Assembly: GCF_030406405.1 (NCBI RefSeq)
Contig: NZ_JAUEPL010000060.1
Location: forward strand, 1-36,759
Direction of reading: 5' to 3'
Length of the DNA: 36,759 bases
Source of the DNA: Streptomyces ficellus
Lineage (GTDB): Bacteria; Actinomycetota; Actinomycetes; Streptomycetales; Streptomycetaceae
Translations under genes and position numbers: made by a program
Notes under the pieces: generated by a model
Seen by the model: the letters and a program-made list of their open reading frames with translations, nothing else
Told to the model about the DNA's origin: nothing
Databases searched by the model: none
Part shown: in pieces, positions 6,309 to 14,953 of the stretch
How the letters are laid out: each line of letters opens with the position of its first letter
Position numbering within the stretch: position 1 is the stretch's first letter

Positions 6309-9300
6309 CTATGTGAGGGGGAGGGCCGGCGCTGCTGAGCCGTCCAGGAGCAGATCGGCCGCCCGCTCACGTTCCAGCATGCGGCGCAAGGGCCCGTCCT
6401 CGGCGGCCAGTTGAGCGTACGGGCCGCGCTGCACCGTGCGGCCGCCCTCCAGGACGACGACCTCGTCGACCGCGTCCAGGCCGTGCAGCCGGTGAGTGAT
6501 CAGCACGGTCGTACGGCCCTCGGTGGCCCGCAGCAGATCGTCGGTGAGCGCGTCGGCGGTGGCCAGGTCAAGGTGCTCGGCGGGCTCGTCCAGTACGAGA
6601 ACGGGGAAGTCGGCGAGGAGCGCCCGGGCCAGGGCGAGGCGCTGGCGCTGACCGCCGGAGACTCGCGCGCCATGCTCGCCGACGAGGGTGTCCAGCCCCT
6701 CGGGCAGGGCGTCCACCCAGTCCAGCAGCCGCGCCCGGTCCAGCGCCCGGCGCAGCTCGTCGTCGCTCGCGCCGGGCCGGGCCAGCCGCAGGTTCTCGCG
6801 GATGGAGCTGTCGAACGTGTGCGCGTCCTGGGCGCACAGGCCGACGAAACGGCGTACGTCGTCGCCGTCGAGCGCGGCCGCGTCCACACCACCGATCCGG
6901 TACGTGCCCTCACGGGCGTCCAGGAACCGCAGCAGCACCTGGGCGAGCGTCGTCTTGCCGGAGCCCGACGCGCCCACGACGGCGATCCGGCGGCCGGCCT
7001 CCAACCGCATGTCGAACCCCGCGAGGGCATCCCGGGCCTGCTCCGCGTACCGGGCGGTGAGGCCGCGCAGCTCCAGCGGGAAGGCACGGGCCGGTGCCGG
7101 CTGCGGCTCACGCGGCTCATGTACGGGGGCGGGGGCGTCGAGCACGTCGTACACCCGCTCGGCACTCCGCTTGACGCGCTGGCGGTACTGCACGGCCAGC
7201 GGAAGCCCGGCGACCGCCTCGAACGCGGCGAGCGGGGTGAGGACGACGACCGCGAGCGCCACGCCGTCGAGTCGCCCGTCGCGTACCGCCTGCACGCCCA
7301 CGAGCGCGGCCGCCGCCACGGTCACCCCGGTGACCAGGGCGGACAGCCCGCTGCCCAGAGCGGTGGCGGTGGCCTGGCGGGTGGCGATCCGCGTCAGTGC
7401 GCGGTCCGCCTCGCGTGCCCGGTCCATCCGCCGCCCGAGGGCGCCCGCCACCGTCAGCTCGGCGCAGCCGCGCAGCAGGTCGACGACCCGGCCGGCCAGT
7501 ACGCCGCGCGCCGGGGCGAGCCGCTGCTCGGCACGGCGGGCGACGGCGCCACTGACCAGCGGCACGGCGACGCCCGCGACAAGGAGACCCGCGGCCAGGA
7601 CCGCCCCCGCCTCCGGGAGCAGCCACGCGGTGAATCCCACGGCCCCGGCGCCGACGACCGCGGCGGTCCCGGCCGGCAGAAGCCACCGCAGCCAGTAGTC
7701 CTGGAGGGCGTCCACGTCGGAGACGAGCCGCGCCAGCAGGTCCCCCCGCCGAGCCTCGCGCAGCCCCGCCGGCGCGATCCGCTCCAGCCTCCGGTAGACG
7801 GCGACCCGCAGTTCGGCGAGCATCCTCAGCACCGCGTCGTGCGACACGAGCCGCTCGGCGTACCGGAACACGGCCCGCCCGATCCCGAACGCCCGCGTGG
7901 CCGTCACGGCCACCATCAGGTACAGCACGGGCGGCTGTTCGGAGGCCCGCGAGATGAGCCACCCGGACACGGCCATGAGCCCCACGGCGGACCCGAGGGC
8001 GAGGCTGCCCAGCATCAGCGCGAGCGCGACCCGCCCGCGCAGTTCCCCGGCCATCCCCCGCACCCGAGCGAGCACCGCCCGGCCGCCACTGCCCCCGCTC
8101 TCGGCCTCGTCCTCGTCCTTGTCCGCCGCAGCGGCCCCACCGTCGCCGGCCGCGCGCGGCGACGCCGGCAGGCCACCGACGAGCCCGAAGGTCTCGTCCA
8201 GCGCCCCGTCGCCGACCGGCGCCGCCGCGGGCCGGATCACCTCCGCGCGCGCCACTCCGGGGTCCGCCGGCCTCGACGGCCGCAGCGTCACCACCCGGTC
8301 CGCCACCGCCAGGAGCGCGGGGCGGTGGACGACCAGGAGCACCGTGCGCCCCTCGGCGAGGCGGCGCACCGCTTCCACCACGGCCGCCTCGGTCTCACCA
8401 TCGAGGGCCGCCGTGGGCTCGTCCAGCAGGAGCAGCGGCCGGTCTGCGAGGAACGCCCGCGCCAGGGCCAGCCGTTGGCGCTGCCCCGCCGACAGACCGG
8501 CGCCGTCCTCGCCGAGCACCGTCTCCGCGCCCGCCGACAGTGCGGCCACGAACTCGGACGCGCCCGCGTCCCTGAGCGCTGCCGCCACCGCGGCGTCGTC
8601 CGCGTCCGGCCGGGCGAGGCGGACGTTCTCCGCGATGGTGCCCGCGAACAGGTACGGCCGCTGCGGCACCCAGGCGATCCGCTCGCGCCACCGCTCCAGG
8701 TCGAGCGACCCGAGGTCGACGCCCCCGACCCGTACCCGGCCGCTCTCGACGGGCTCCACGAAGCCCAGCACCACATCGAGCAGCGTCGACTTCCCGACGC
8801 CGCTCGGCCCGACCAGGGCCACGGTCTCGCCCGGCTCCACCACCAGCGACGCCGTGTCCAGCGACGGCTCGGCGCGCCCTGGGTGCCGTACCGTCACCGC
8901 GTCCAGCTCAAGGCGCGAGGCGTCCGGCACCGCGCCCGTGCCGCCATGCCGCACCGGCGTCTCCAGCACGGCGAAGATCTCCTCCGCGGCGGCCAGCCCC
9001 TCCGCCGCCGCGTGGTACTGCGTCCCGACCTGCCGCAGCGGCAGATACGCCTCGGGCGCCAGGATGAGGATCACGAGGCCGGTGTACAGATCCAGGTCCC
9101 CGTGGACCAGCCGCATGCCGACGCCGACCGCCACCAGTGCCACCGACAGCGTCGACAGCAGCTCCAGCGCGAATGACGACAGGAACGCGATCCGCAGCGT
9201 ACGCAGTGTCGCCTGCCGGTACTCCGAGGTGATCGCCCGGATCGACTCGGCCTGCGCCTTGGCCCGTCCGAAGACCTTCAGCGTCGGCAGCCCCGCGACC

Positions 9301-9917
9301 ACGTCGAGGAAGTGCCCCGACAGCCGCGACAGCAGCGTCCACTGCCGGTCCATCCGGGCCTGGGTGGCCCACCCGATGAGCACCATGAACACCGGAATCA
9401 GCGGCAGCGTCCCCACGATGATCGCCGCCGAGACCCAGTCCTCGGTGACGATCCGCGCGAGGACCGCCACGGGCACCACCACCGCGAGCCCGAGCTGCGG
9501 CAGATAGCGCGAGAAGTAGTCGTCGAGCGCGTCCACGCCGCGCGTGGCCAGCGCGACCAGCGAGCCGGTCTTCTGTCCGCTCAGCCACCCGGGCCCCAGC
9601 GCGGCGGCCCGCTCCAGCAGCCTGCCCCGCAGCTCCGACTTGACCGCCGCGCTCGCCCGGTGGGCCGCCAGCTCGGTCAGCCACGACACCACACCTCGCC
9701 CGACCGCGACCACCGCCAGCAGCACCAGCGGCGTCGTCACCTCGCGAACGCCCAGCCCCCGCTGAAATGCCCCGACCACCACCTCGGCGATCAGCATCGC
9801 CTGGGCAATGACCAAGCCTGCCCCGACGACACCCAGGACCACCACCGCCGCGAGGAAGACACGGGTGGCCCGGGCGTACCGGAGCAGACGCGGGTCGATC
9901 GGTTTCACGTGAAACAT
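6309..9917 (-). CDS. cydCD: Fused CydD-CydC ABC exporter for cytochrome bd assembly
   Basis: A 1202-residue double ABC transporter, the actinobacterial fusion of the two CydDC halves needed to assemble cytochrome bd; it is known to export glutathione/cysteine in E. coli. Each half has a six-helix membrane domain and an ATPase. First ATPase: GPSGVGKST, LSAGQRQRLALARA, LLLLDEPTAALD. Second: GASGSGKTT, VSGGQRQRLALARA, VLVLDEPAEHLD. A ~60-residue Ala/Asp/Glu-rich linker joins the halves. The start is ATG at 9917, giving MFHVKP, 26 bases after cydB; the open frame continuing upstream to 11009 is only the shadow of cydB. The first six codons are formed by a parS site. Confidence 0.95.
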   Translation of the reverse strand: MFHVKPIDPRLLRYARATRVFLAAVVVLGVVGAGLVIAQAMLIAEVVVGAFQRGLGVREVTTPLVLLAVVAVGRGVVSWLTELAAHRASAAVKSELRGRLLERAAALGPGWLSGQKTGSLVALATRGVDALDDYFSRYLPQLGLAVVVPVAVLARIVTEDWVSAAIIVGTLPLIPVFMVLIGWATQARMDRQWTLLSRLSGHFLDVVAGLPTLKVFGRAKAQAESIRAITSEYRQATLRTLRIAFLSSFALELLSTLSVALVAVGVGMRLVHGDLDLYTGLVILILAPEAYLPLRQVGTQYHAAAEGLAAAEEIFAVLETPVRHGGTGAVPDASRLELDAVTVRHPGRAEPSLDTASLVVEPGETVALVGPSGVGKSTLLDVVLGFVEPVESGRVRVGGVDLGSLDLERWRERIAWVPQRPYLFAGTIAENVRLARPDADDAAVAAALRDAGASEFVAALSAGAETVLGEDGAGLSAGQRQRLALARAFLADRPLLLLDEPTAALDGETEAAVVEAVRRLAEGRTVLLVVHRPALLAVADRVVTLRPSRPADPGVARAEVIRPAAAPVGDGALDETFGLVGGLPASPRAAGDGGAAAADKDEDEAESGGSGGRAVLARVRGMAGELRGRVALALMLGSLALGSAVGLMAVSGWLISRASEQPPVLYLMVAVTATRAFGIGRAVFRYAERLVSHDAVLRMLAELRVAVYRRLERIAPAGLREARRGDLLARLVSDVDALQDYWLRWLLPAGTAAVVGAGAVGFTAWLLPEAGAVLAAGLLVAGVAVPLVSGAVARRAEQRLAPARGVLAGRVVDLLRGCAELTVAGALGRRMDRAREADRALTRIATRQATATALGSGLSALVTGVTVAAAALVGVQAVRDGRLDGVALAVVVLTPLAAFEAVAGLPLAVQYRQRVKRSAERVYDVLDAPAPVHEPREPQPAPARAFPLELRGLTARYAEQARDALAGFDMRLEAGRRIAVVGASGSGKTTLAQVLLRFLDAREGTYRIGGVDAAALDGDDVRRFVGLCAQDAHTFDSSIRENLRLARPGASDDELRRALDRARLLDWVDALPEGLDTLVGEHGARVSGGQRQRLALARALLADFPVLVLDEPAEHLDLATADALTDDLLRATEGRTTVLITHRLHGLDAVDEVVVLEGGRTVQRGPYAQLAAEDGPLRRMLERERAADLLLDGSAAPALPLT
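9902..9915. promoter_or_regulatory. parS: parS site (ParB binding) inside the cydCD start
   Basis: GTTTCACGTGAAAC is the perfect 14-base core of the Streptomyces parS palindrome; the flanks are G and A (consensus T...A). It covers codons 1-6 of cydCD, encoding MFHVKP. Confidence 0.9.
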
Positions 9918-9943
9918 CCCTACGAGACGAGACGAGCGCGCAC

Positions 9944-10945
9944 CTAGTGGGCGTCGGCGATGTGCTGCGTACCGATCCGCTTGCGGAACACCCAGTACGT
10001 CCAGCCCTGGTACAGCAGGACCACCGGTGTGGCGATGGCGGCGCACCAGGTCATGATCTTCAGCGTGTACGGGCTGGACGACGCGTTGGTGACGGTCAGA
10101 CTCCAGTCGGGGTTCAGCGAGGACGGCATGACGTTCGGGAAGAGCGTCAGGAAGAGCATCGCGATGGCGGCCGCGATCGTGACACCCGACAGCGCGAACG
10201 ACCATCCCTCCCGCCCCGTCTTGATCGCGCCGACCGCCCCGACCAGCGCCGCCACGGCGACGGCCACCGCCACCAGGCTCGTGCCGTCGCCCCGGGAGAC
10301 CTGCGTCCAGCTCAGGAACCCGGTCACCACGACCGCGGTGACCAGCCCCAGCACCAGCGCCAGCTTCCGCGCCCGTACCCGGATGTCCCCGACCGTCTTC
10401 AGCGCGGTGAACACCGTCCCGTGGAAGGTGAACAGCGTCAGTGTGACGAGCCCGCCGAGCAGGGCGTACGGGTTGAACAGGTCGAAGAGCGTACCCACGT
10501 ACTCCTTCGTCGCGTCGATCTGCACGCCCCGCACGATGTTGCCGAAGGCGACACCCCACAGGAACGCCGGGATCAGCGACGTCCAGAAAATGGCCTGCTC
10601 CCAGTTGCGCTGCCACTTCTCCTCCGGGCGCTTGGCCCGGTACTCGAAGGCGACACCGCGCACGATCAGGCAGACCAGGATCACCAGCAACGGCAGGTAG
10701 AAGCCGGAGAAGAGCGTGGCGTACCAGTCGGGGAAGGCGGCGAACGTGGCACCGGCGGCCGTCAGCAGCCACACCTCGTTGCCGTCCCAGACCGGCCCGA
10801 TGGTGTTGATCAGCACCCGCTTCTCGACCCGGTTGCGGGCGAGCAGCTTGGTCAGCACGCCGACCCCGAAGTCGAAGCCCTCCAGGAAGAAGTAGCCGGT
10901 CCACAGGACGGCGATGACGACGAACCAGACGTCGTGGAGTTCCAT
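9944..10945 (-). CDS. cydB: Cytochrome d ubiquinol oxidase subunit II
   Basis: A 333-residue integral membrane subunit of the bd-type terminal oxidase, which oxidises menaquinol in actinobacteria and reduces oxygen without proton pumping. The N-terminus MELHDVWFVVIAVLWTGYFFLEGFDFGVG and the GPVWDGNEVWLL motif are diagnostic (given here as landmarks in parts), followed by about eight membrane helices. It starts 17 bases after cydA with a GGGAG-type ribosome site and belongs to the cydA-cydB-cydCD operon. No missing family residue was noticed. Confidence 0.96.
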   Translation of the reverse strand: MELHDVWFVVIAVLWTGYFFLEGFDFGVGVLTKLLARNRVEKRVLINTIGPVWDGNEVWLLTAAGATFAAFPDWYATLFSGFYLPLLVILVCLIVRGVAFEYRAKRPEEKWQRNWEQAIFWTSLIPAFLWGVAFGNIVRGVQIDATKEYVGTLFDLFNPYALLGGLVTLTLFTFHGTVFTALKTVGDIRVRARKLALVLGLVTAVVVTGFLSWTQVSRGDGTSLVAVAVAVAALVGAVGAIKTGREGWSFALSGVTIAAAIAMLFLTLFPNVMPSSLNPDWSLTVTNASSSPYTLKIMTWCAAIATPVVLLYQGWTYWVFRKRIGTQHIADAH

Positions 10946-10962
10946 GCCTCAGCTCCCAGTCC

Positions 10963-12480
10963 TCAGTACGAGAAGGCCATAGGCCGGTCGGCGTCACGAT
11001 CGGTGCCACGGTCGTGGCCGCCGATCCTGGTGGGCGGGTTGAGGTCGGCCTCCGTGAGTTCGGGCGGTCCGGCCTTCACGTACTTCACGAGCAACTTGAC
11101 CTCCACCACGGCGAGGATCGCGTACAGCGCGGTGAAGATGATCATGGAGATGAGCACCTCGGCCTGGGAGACGCCGGGCGACACGGCATCCCGGGTGCGC
11201 AGCACGCCGTACACGACCCAGGGCTGACGGCCCATCTCGGTGAAGATCCAGCCCCAGGAGTTCGCGATCAGCGGGAACGCGAGCGTCCACAGCGCGACGA
11301 GCCAGTACAGCCTGGTGAACTTCGGGCTGAGAGCCGTACGGAAGAGCACCAGATGCGGTATCTCGTCCGCACCCACCCGCAGCCGCGCCGGCAGCAGGAA
11401 CCGCTTCCGGGTCAGCCACAGCCCGAGCAGCCCGAGCGAGAAGGACGCCATGCCGAAGCCGATCATCCACCGGAACCCCCAGTAGGCCACGGGGATGTTG
11501 GGCCGGTAGTCGCCGGGTCCGTACTTCTCCTGGAGGGCCTTGTTGGTGTCATTGATGCCGGGGACGTGCGACTCGAAGTCGCTGTGGGCGAGGAAGGACA
11601 GCAGGCCGGGGATCTCCACGGCCACCTTGTTGTGGCCCTTGTCGACATCTCCGTACGCGAAGACCGAGAAGGGCGCCGGGCTCTCGCCGTCCCACAGTGC
11701 CTCGGCCGCGGCCATCTTCATCGGCTGCTGCTGGTACATGACCTTGCCGAGGAAGTCACCGCTGATCGCGGTGAGCATGCCGCCGATGACCACGGTGACC
11801 AGGCCGACCCTCAGCGAGGTCTTCATCACCGGGATGTGCTTCTTGCGGGCCAGGTGGAAGGCGGCGATACCCACCATGAACGCGCCACCGGTCAGGAAGG
11901 CCGCCGACATGGTGTGGAAGACCTGGGTGAGGGTGGTGTTCTGGCTGAGCACCGCCCAGAAGTCGGTGAGCTCGGCCCGCCCCGTCTTCTCATTGATCTT
12001 GTAGCCGACCGGGTGCTGCATCCAGGAGTTGGCGGCGAGGATGAAGTACGCGGAGAGGATGGTGCCGATCGACACCATCCATATGCAGGCCAGGTGGATC
12101 CTCTTCGGCAGCTTGTCCCAGCCGAAGATCCACAGGCCGATGAAGGTCGACTCGAAGAAGAACGCGATCAGCGCCTCGAAGGCGAGCGGAGCGCCGAAGA
12201 CGTCACCGACGAAGCGCGAGTAGTCGGACCAGTTCATGCCGAACTGGAACTCCTGCACGATGCCGGTGACGACGCCCATCGCGATGTTGATGAGGAAGAG
12301 CTTCCCCCAGAACTTCGTCGCCCTGAGGTACTTCTCCTTCCCCGTCCGCACCCAGGCCGTCTGCAGACCGGCGGTGAGCGCGGCGAGGGAGATCGTCAGG
12401 GGAACGAAGAGGAAGTGGTAGACGGTGGTGATGCCGAACTGCCACCGCGCCAGCGTCTCTGGCGCCAGAGCCAGGTCCAC
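10963..12480 (-). CDS. cydA: Cytochrome d ubiquinol oxidase subunit I
   Basis: A 505-residue haem-bearing subunit of cytochrome bd, first gene of the operon. Visible landmarks: TTVYHFLFVPL with His22 (ligand equivalent to E. coli His19), the paired Glu residues in FEALIAFFFEST, QVFHTMSA (His of the haem b558 side), and GRQPWVVYGVLRT near the C-terminus, which includes the conserved GRQPW motif. The Q-loop is of the short type usual in actinobacteria. The start is GTG at 12480 with AAGGAG 8 bases upstream. A Rex operator lies about 70-90 bases upstream, so expression should rise when NADH/NAD+ is high, as under low oxygen. Confidence 0.96.
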   Translation of the reverse strand: MDLALAPETLARWQFGITTVYHFLFVPLTISLAALTAGLQTAWVRTGKEKYLRATKFWGKLFLINIAMGVVTGIVQEFQFGMNWSDYSRFVGDVFGAPLAFEALIAFFFESTFIGLWIFGWDKLPKRIHLACIWMVSIGTILSAYFILAANSWMQHPVGYKINEKTGRAELTDFWAVLSQNTTLTQVFHTMSAAFLTGGAFMVGIAAFHLARKKHIPVMKTSLRVGLVTVVIGGMLTAISGDFLGKVMYQQQPMKMAAAEALWDGESPAPFSVFAYGDVDKGHNKVAVEIPGLLSFLAHSDFESHVPGINDTNKALQEKYGPGDYRPNIPVAYWGFRWMIGFGMASFSLGLLGLWLTRKRFLLPARLRVGADEIPHLVLFRTALSPKFTRLYWLVALWTLAFPLIANSWGWIFTEMGRQPWVVYGVLRTRDAVSPGVSQAEVLISMIIFTALYAILAVVEVKLLVKYVKAGPPELTEADLNPPTRIGGHDRGTDRDADRPMAFSY

Positions 12481-12550
12481 GTCAGCTGCTCCTTACGGCC
12501 TACGCGTCGCCTTACCGATTCCGGTTGATCTTGGGAGGAACCAGGCGCGC

Positions 12551-12568
12551 TTGTGAATGCGTTCACAA
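12551..12568. promoter_or_regulatory. Rex operator (ROP) of the cyd operon
   Basis: TTGTGAATGCGTTCACAA is an almost perfect inverted repeat matching the Streptomyces Rex site (TGTGAACGCGTTCACA core, one mismatch). Rex is the NADH/NAD+-responsive repressor known to control cydABCD in S. coelicolor. It sits 71 bases upstream of the cydA GTG. Confidence 0.93.
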
Positions 12569-12631
12569 TCACAAGCCATTATGACTCACACGAAATCCGC
12601 ACATGAAAGGGGGTCCCCTCTTCCGCAGAAC

Positions 12632-12648
12632 TTCAACATATTGTTGAA
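12632..12648. promoter_or_regulatory. Perfect 17-base palindrome, candidate operator
   Basis: TTCAACATATTGTTGAA is a perfect inverted repeat (7-base arms, 3-base centre) ending 7 bases before the ATG at 12656. It is AT-rich in a very GC-rich region. The position suits a repressor site for the downstream gene; the protein that binds is unknown, with GntR/FadR-type regulators one possibility. Confidence 0.65.
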
Positions 12649-12655
12649 TTTGGCG

Positions 12656-13030
12656 ATGCAGATACGAATCTCCTGGCCGGCCGGCCATGTGACCGCGACC
12701 CTCGACGAGACCCCCACCAGCAGAGCTCTGGCAGGGGCTCTCCCGATCGTCTCCACCGCCCGCACCTGGGGTGAGGAGGTCTACTTCGAGACACCCGCCT
12801 CCCCCGCCCTGGAGGCCGACGCCCAGCAGGTCGTCGATCCGGGCACGGTGGCGTTCTGGACCGAGGGCGACGCCCTCGCCCTGCCGTACGGGCCCACACC
12901 GATCTCACGCGGCGACGAGTGCCGTCTGGCGAGCCCGTGCAACGTCCTCGGCCGCATCGACGGCGACCCCCGCGCCCTCGCCACGGTCCGCTCCGGCGAC
13001 CCGATCCGCGTCGAGCTCGTGTCCGCCTGA
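12656..13030 (+). CDS. Cyclophilin-like fold protein
   Basis: A 124-residue protein resembling the TM1367/cyclophilin-like family (beta-barrel of cyclophilin shape). Evidence is the layout MQIRISWPAGHVTATLDETPTSRAL, GEEVYFETP, ALPYGPTPIS and CRLASPCNVLGRI (landmarks in parts). Members lack established peptidyl-prolyl isomerase activity and their role is unknown. The ATG at 12656 is chosen because conserved sequence begins there; the frame extends upstream to 12557 across the Rex site, which is unlikely to be coding. There is no Shine-Dalgarno. It is divergent from cydA and carries its own palindrome just upstream. Its last 29 bases recur downstream as decaying copies. Confidence 0.78.
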   Translation: MQIRISWPAGHVTATLDETPTSRALAGALPIVSTARTWGEEVYFETPASPALEADAQQVVDPGTVAFWTEGDALALPYGPTPISRGDECRLASPCNVLGRIDGDPRALATVRSGDPIRVELVSA

Positions 13031-13113
13031 GGGTCCGCGTCGAGCTCGTGTCCGCCCGAGGGTCCGCGTCGCTCGTGTACCCCTGAGCAACCGCGTCGAG
13101 CTCGTACCCCTGA
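13003..13113 (+). repeat. Degenerate ~29-base tandem repeat of the gene's 3' end
   Basis: Units start near 13003, 13032, 13061 and 13087. The first is the last 28 bases of the cyclophilin-like gene including its stop; the second differs by few bases (CCGCGTCGAGCTCGTGTCCG core kept), the third and fourth have small deletions. This looks like tandem duplication with decay, all copies after the first being non-coding. The remaining bases to the end of the aminotransferase gene (13310) show nothing else recognisable. Confidence 0.85.
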
Positions 13114-13309
13114 GCCCGGCCACCCTCGATCGCACCCGGCGGACAGCCTCGGGCAGTGCCGTGCGGGGTCGCCCCCAGGGGCCGGCGGAACGGCCGGGCA
13201 ACCACCCGTGGCGCGTACGCCGCCGGCCCGGCCCACCCCCGCCGGGCTCCGCCCAGGTGGAGCGCCGCGGGTAAGACCGCCCCACGTGGACGCCCCAGCT
13301 GGACCGCCT

Positions 13310-14401
13310 CTAGAAACGCTCCTTTCGGAAGGCCTCGGCGGCCCGCAGGAAGATGTCGTTCGCCTCGCTCTCGCCGATTGTGACCCGCACGCCCTCCCCG
13401 GCGAACGGCCGCACGACCACACCCGCCTGCTCGCACGCCGCCGCGAAGTCCACGGTCCGCTCACCCAGCCGCAGCCAGACGAAGTTCGCCTGCGACTCCG
13501 GCACGGTCCACCCCTGGCCCACGAGCCCCTCGTACACCCGCTTGCGCTCACACACCAGCGAGCCCACCCGCCCCAGCAGCTCATCCTCCGCATACAGCGA
13601 GGCCACCGCGGCGTCCTGCGCCAGCTGGCTCACACCGAAGGGCACCGCGGTCTTGCGCAGCGCCGCGGCCACCGGCTCATGGGCGATGGCGAACCCGACC
13701 CGCAGGCCGGCCAGCCCGTACGCCTTGGAGAACGTCCGCAGCACGGCGACGTTCGGGCGCTCGCGGTAGATCTCGATCCCGTCCGGCACCTCGGGGTCGC
13801 GGATGAACTCCCGGTACGCCTCGTCCAGCACGACCAGCACATCGGACGGCACCCGGTCCAAGAACCGCTCCAGCTCGGCCCGGCGCACCACCGTGCCGGT
13901 GGGGTTGTTGGGGTTGCAGACGAAGATCAGCCGGGTCCGGTCGGTGATCGCACCGGCCATCGCCTCCAGGTCGTGAACGTCGCCGGAGGTGAGCGGCACC
14001 TGCACCGACGCCGCGCCGCTGATCTGCGTGATGATCGGGTACGCCTCGAAGGACCGCCACGCGTAGATGACCTCGTCACCGGGGCCGGCGGTGGCCTGGA
14101 TCAGCTGCTGGGCCACGCCCACCGATCCGGTGCCGGTGGCCAGATGGGACACAGGCACCCCGAACCGCTCGGCGAGCTCGTTCATCAGGCGGGTGCAGGC
14201 CATGTCCGGGTAGCGGTTGAAGCCCGCGGCCGCGGCCAGCGCGCTCTCCATCACGCCCGGCAGCGGCGGGTACGGGTTCTCGTTGGAGGACAGCTTGTAC
14301 GCGACCGGTCCCTCCGCCGCGGCAGGCTTGCCCGGCTTGTAGGTGGGGATGCCGTCCAGCACGGCGCGCAGCTTCGGGCTCGTCCCGCTCGTCTCGCTCA
14401 C
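13310..14401 (-). CDS. HisC-type aminotransferase (histidinol-phosphate or aromatic amino acid)
   Basis: A 363-residue class-I/II PLP aminotransferase of the HisC family. Landmarks are KLSSNENPYPPLP (substrate loop), GTGSVGVAQQL (phosphate-binding region), FVCNPNNPTGT, VLDEAYREF, and the PLP-lysine motif FSKAYGLAGLRVGF. It stands alone rather than in a his operon, which favours the second-copy role of many actinobacteria (aromatic amino acid transamination, 'Pat/HisC2') over histidine synthesis, but the sequence alone does not decide. The start is GTG at 14401; an ORF extension upstream was not considered further because conserved sequence begins within 10 residues. Confidence 0.88.
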   Translation of the reverse strand: MSETSGTSPKLRAVLDGIPTYKPGKPAAAEGPVAYKLSSNENPYPPLPGVMESALAAAAGFNRYPDMACTRLMNELAERFGVPVSHLATGTGSVGVAQQLIQATAGPGDEVIYAWRSFEAYPIITQISGAASVQVPLTSGDVHDLEAMAGAITDRTRLIFVCNPNNPTGTVVRRAELERFLDRVPSDVLVVLDEAYREFIRDPEVPDGIEIYRERPNVAVLRTFSKAYGLAGLRVGFAIAHEPVAAALRKTAVPFGVSQLAQDAAVASLYAEDELLGRVGSLVCERKRVYEGLVGQGWTVPESQANFVWLRLGERTVDFAAACEQAGVVVRPFAGEGVRVTIGESEANDIFLRAAEAFRKERF

Positions 14402-14953
14402 TCTGGTCCTCCTCGACCGTACGTACCACCAATGCTGCTCACCCTATGAGGATTCCGTCCCGCTGCGAATGGCCAATTTCCCGCGGCGATCAGCGGGCAC
14501 CCGGAGGCGGACTCCGACAGGGAGCCCGAGGATGACCCCCACCCGGAACCCGCCGGGACCCGCGTGAAACCCCCTGTCGAGGAACCCGCGCCGGACCCAC
14601 CGGGGAGCCGGCACCACAGCCCACCGGGGAACCGGCACCAAACCCACCCGGGACCGGCGCACACCTCGACGGGAAACCGGCGCGGAAAACAGGGGGAGCG
14701 CTCCTCAGGGCGGCGCGCGCCCGTGGCTCACGCCGTGGCGCGCATCCCCCGTAGAGGTGAGTTGAGACCTCTTCGAAACATCGTCCCGCTGGCAGGCACA
14801 TGCGCGCCGACAACTCGCGGCACCACACAGAACCCACCAACTACCTTGCATTTCAAGGCTGTTAGGGGGTGGCGACCGTGCAGAAACGTGCCTGTCAACG
14901 AGTGAATATGCGACCGGCCCAACCGCCCGCTCTCGCCCTACTATCGGCTCGCC
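14402..14953. other. 552-base intergenic region with GC-rich repeats
   Basis: No convincing gene. Three imperfect ~23-base tandem copies built on CCCACCGGGGAACCGGCACC lie at about 14596-14665. An open frame at 14564-14905 is rich in Pro, Arg, Gly and His and translates the repeats; it has no ribosome site and is not accepted. The right end holds the promoter of the LacI gene. The promoter of the minus-strand aminotransferase must lie near 14402-14480 but no good -35/-10 pair was identified. Confidence 0.6.
14939..14944 (+). promoter_or_regulatory. Candidate -10 for the LacI-family gene
   Basis: TACTAT (TAnnnT) ends 10 bases before the ATG at 14954, so transcription would start only about three bases upstream of it. 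No Shine-Dalgarno precedes the ATG, consistent with a nearly leaderless mRNA. Confidence 0.45.

Noticed and set aside
6411..9176. Very long plus-strand open frame opposite cydCD
   Set aside because: GC-rich shadow frame rich in Gln, Arg, Gly and His with no domain; cydCD on the other strand has full family motifs.
9918..11009. Upstream extension of the cydCD open frame to 11009
   Set aside because: It runs across cydB in another frame, with Arg/Gly/Asp-rich translation and no family similarity; the real start is at 9917.
14564..14905. Possible 113-residue gene in the aminotransferase-LacI gap
   Set aside because: No ribosome site, low-complexity Pro/Arg/Gly/His composition and it merely translates the local repeats.
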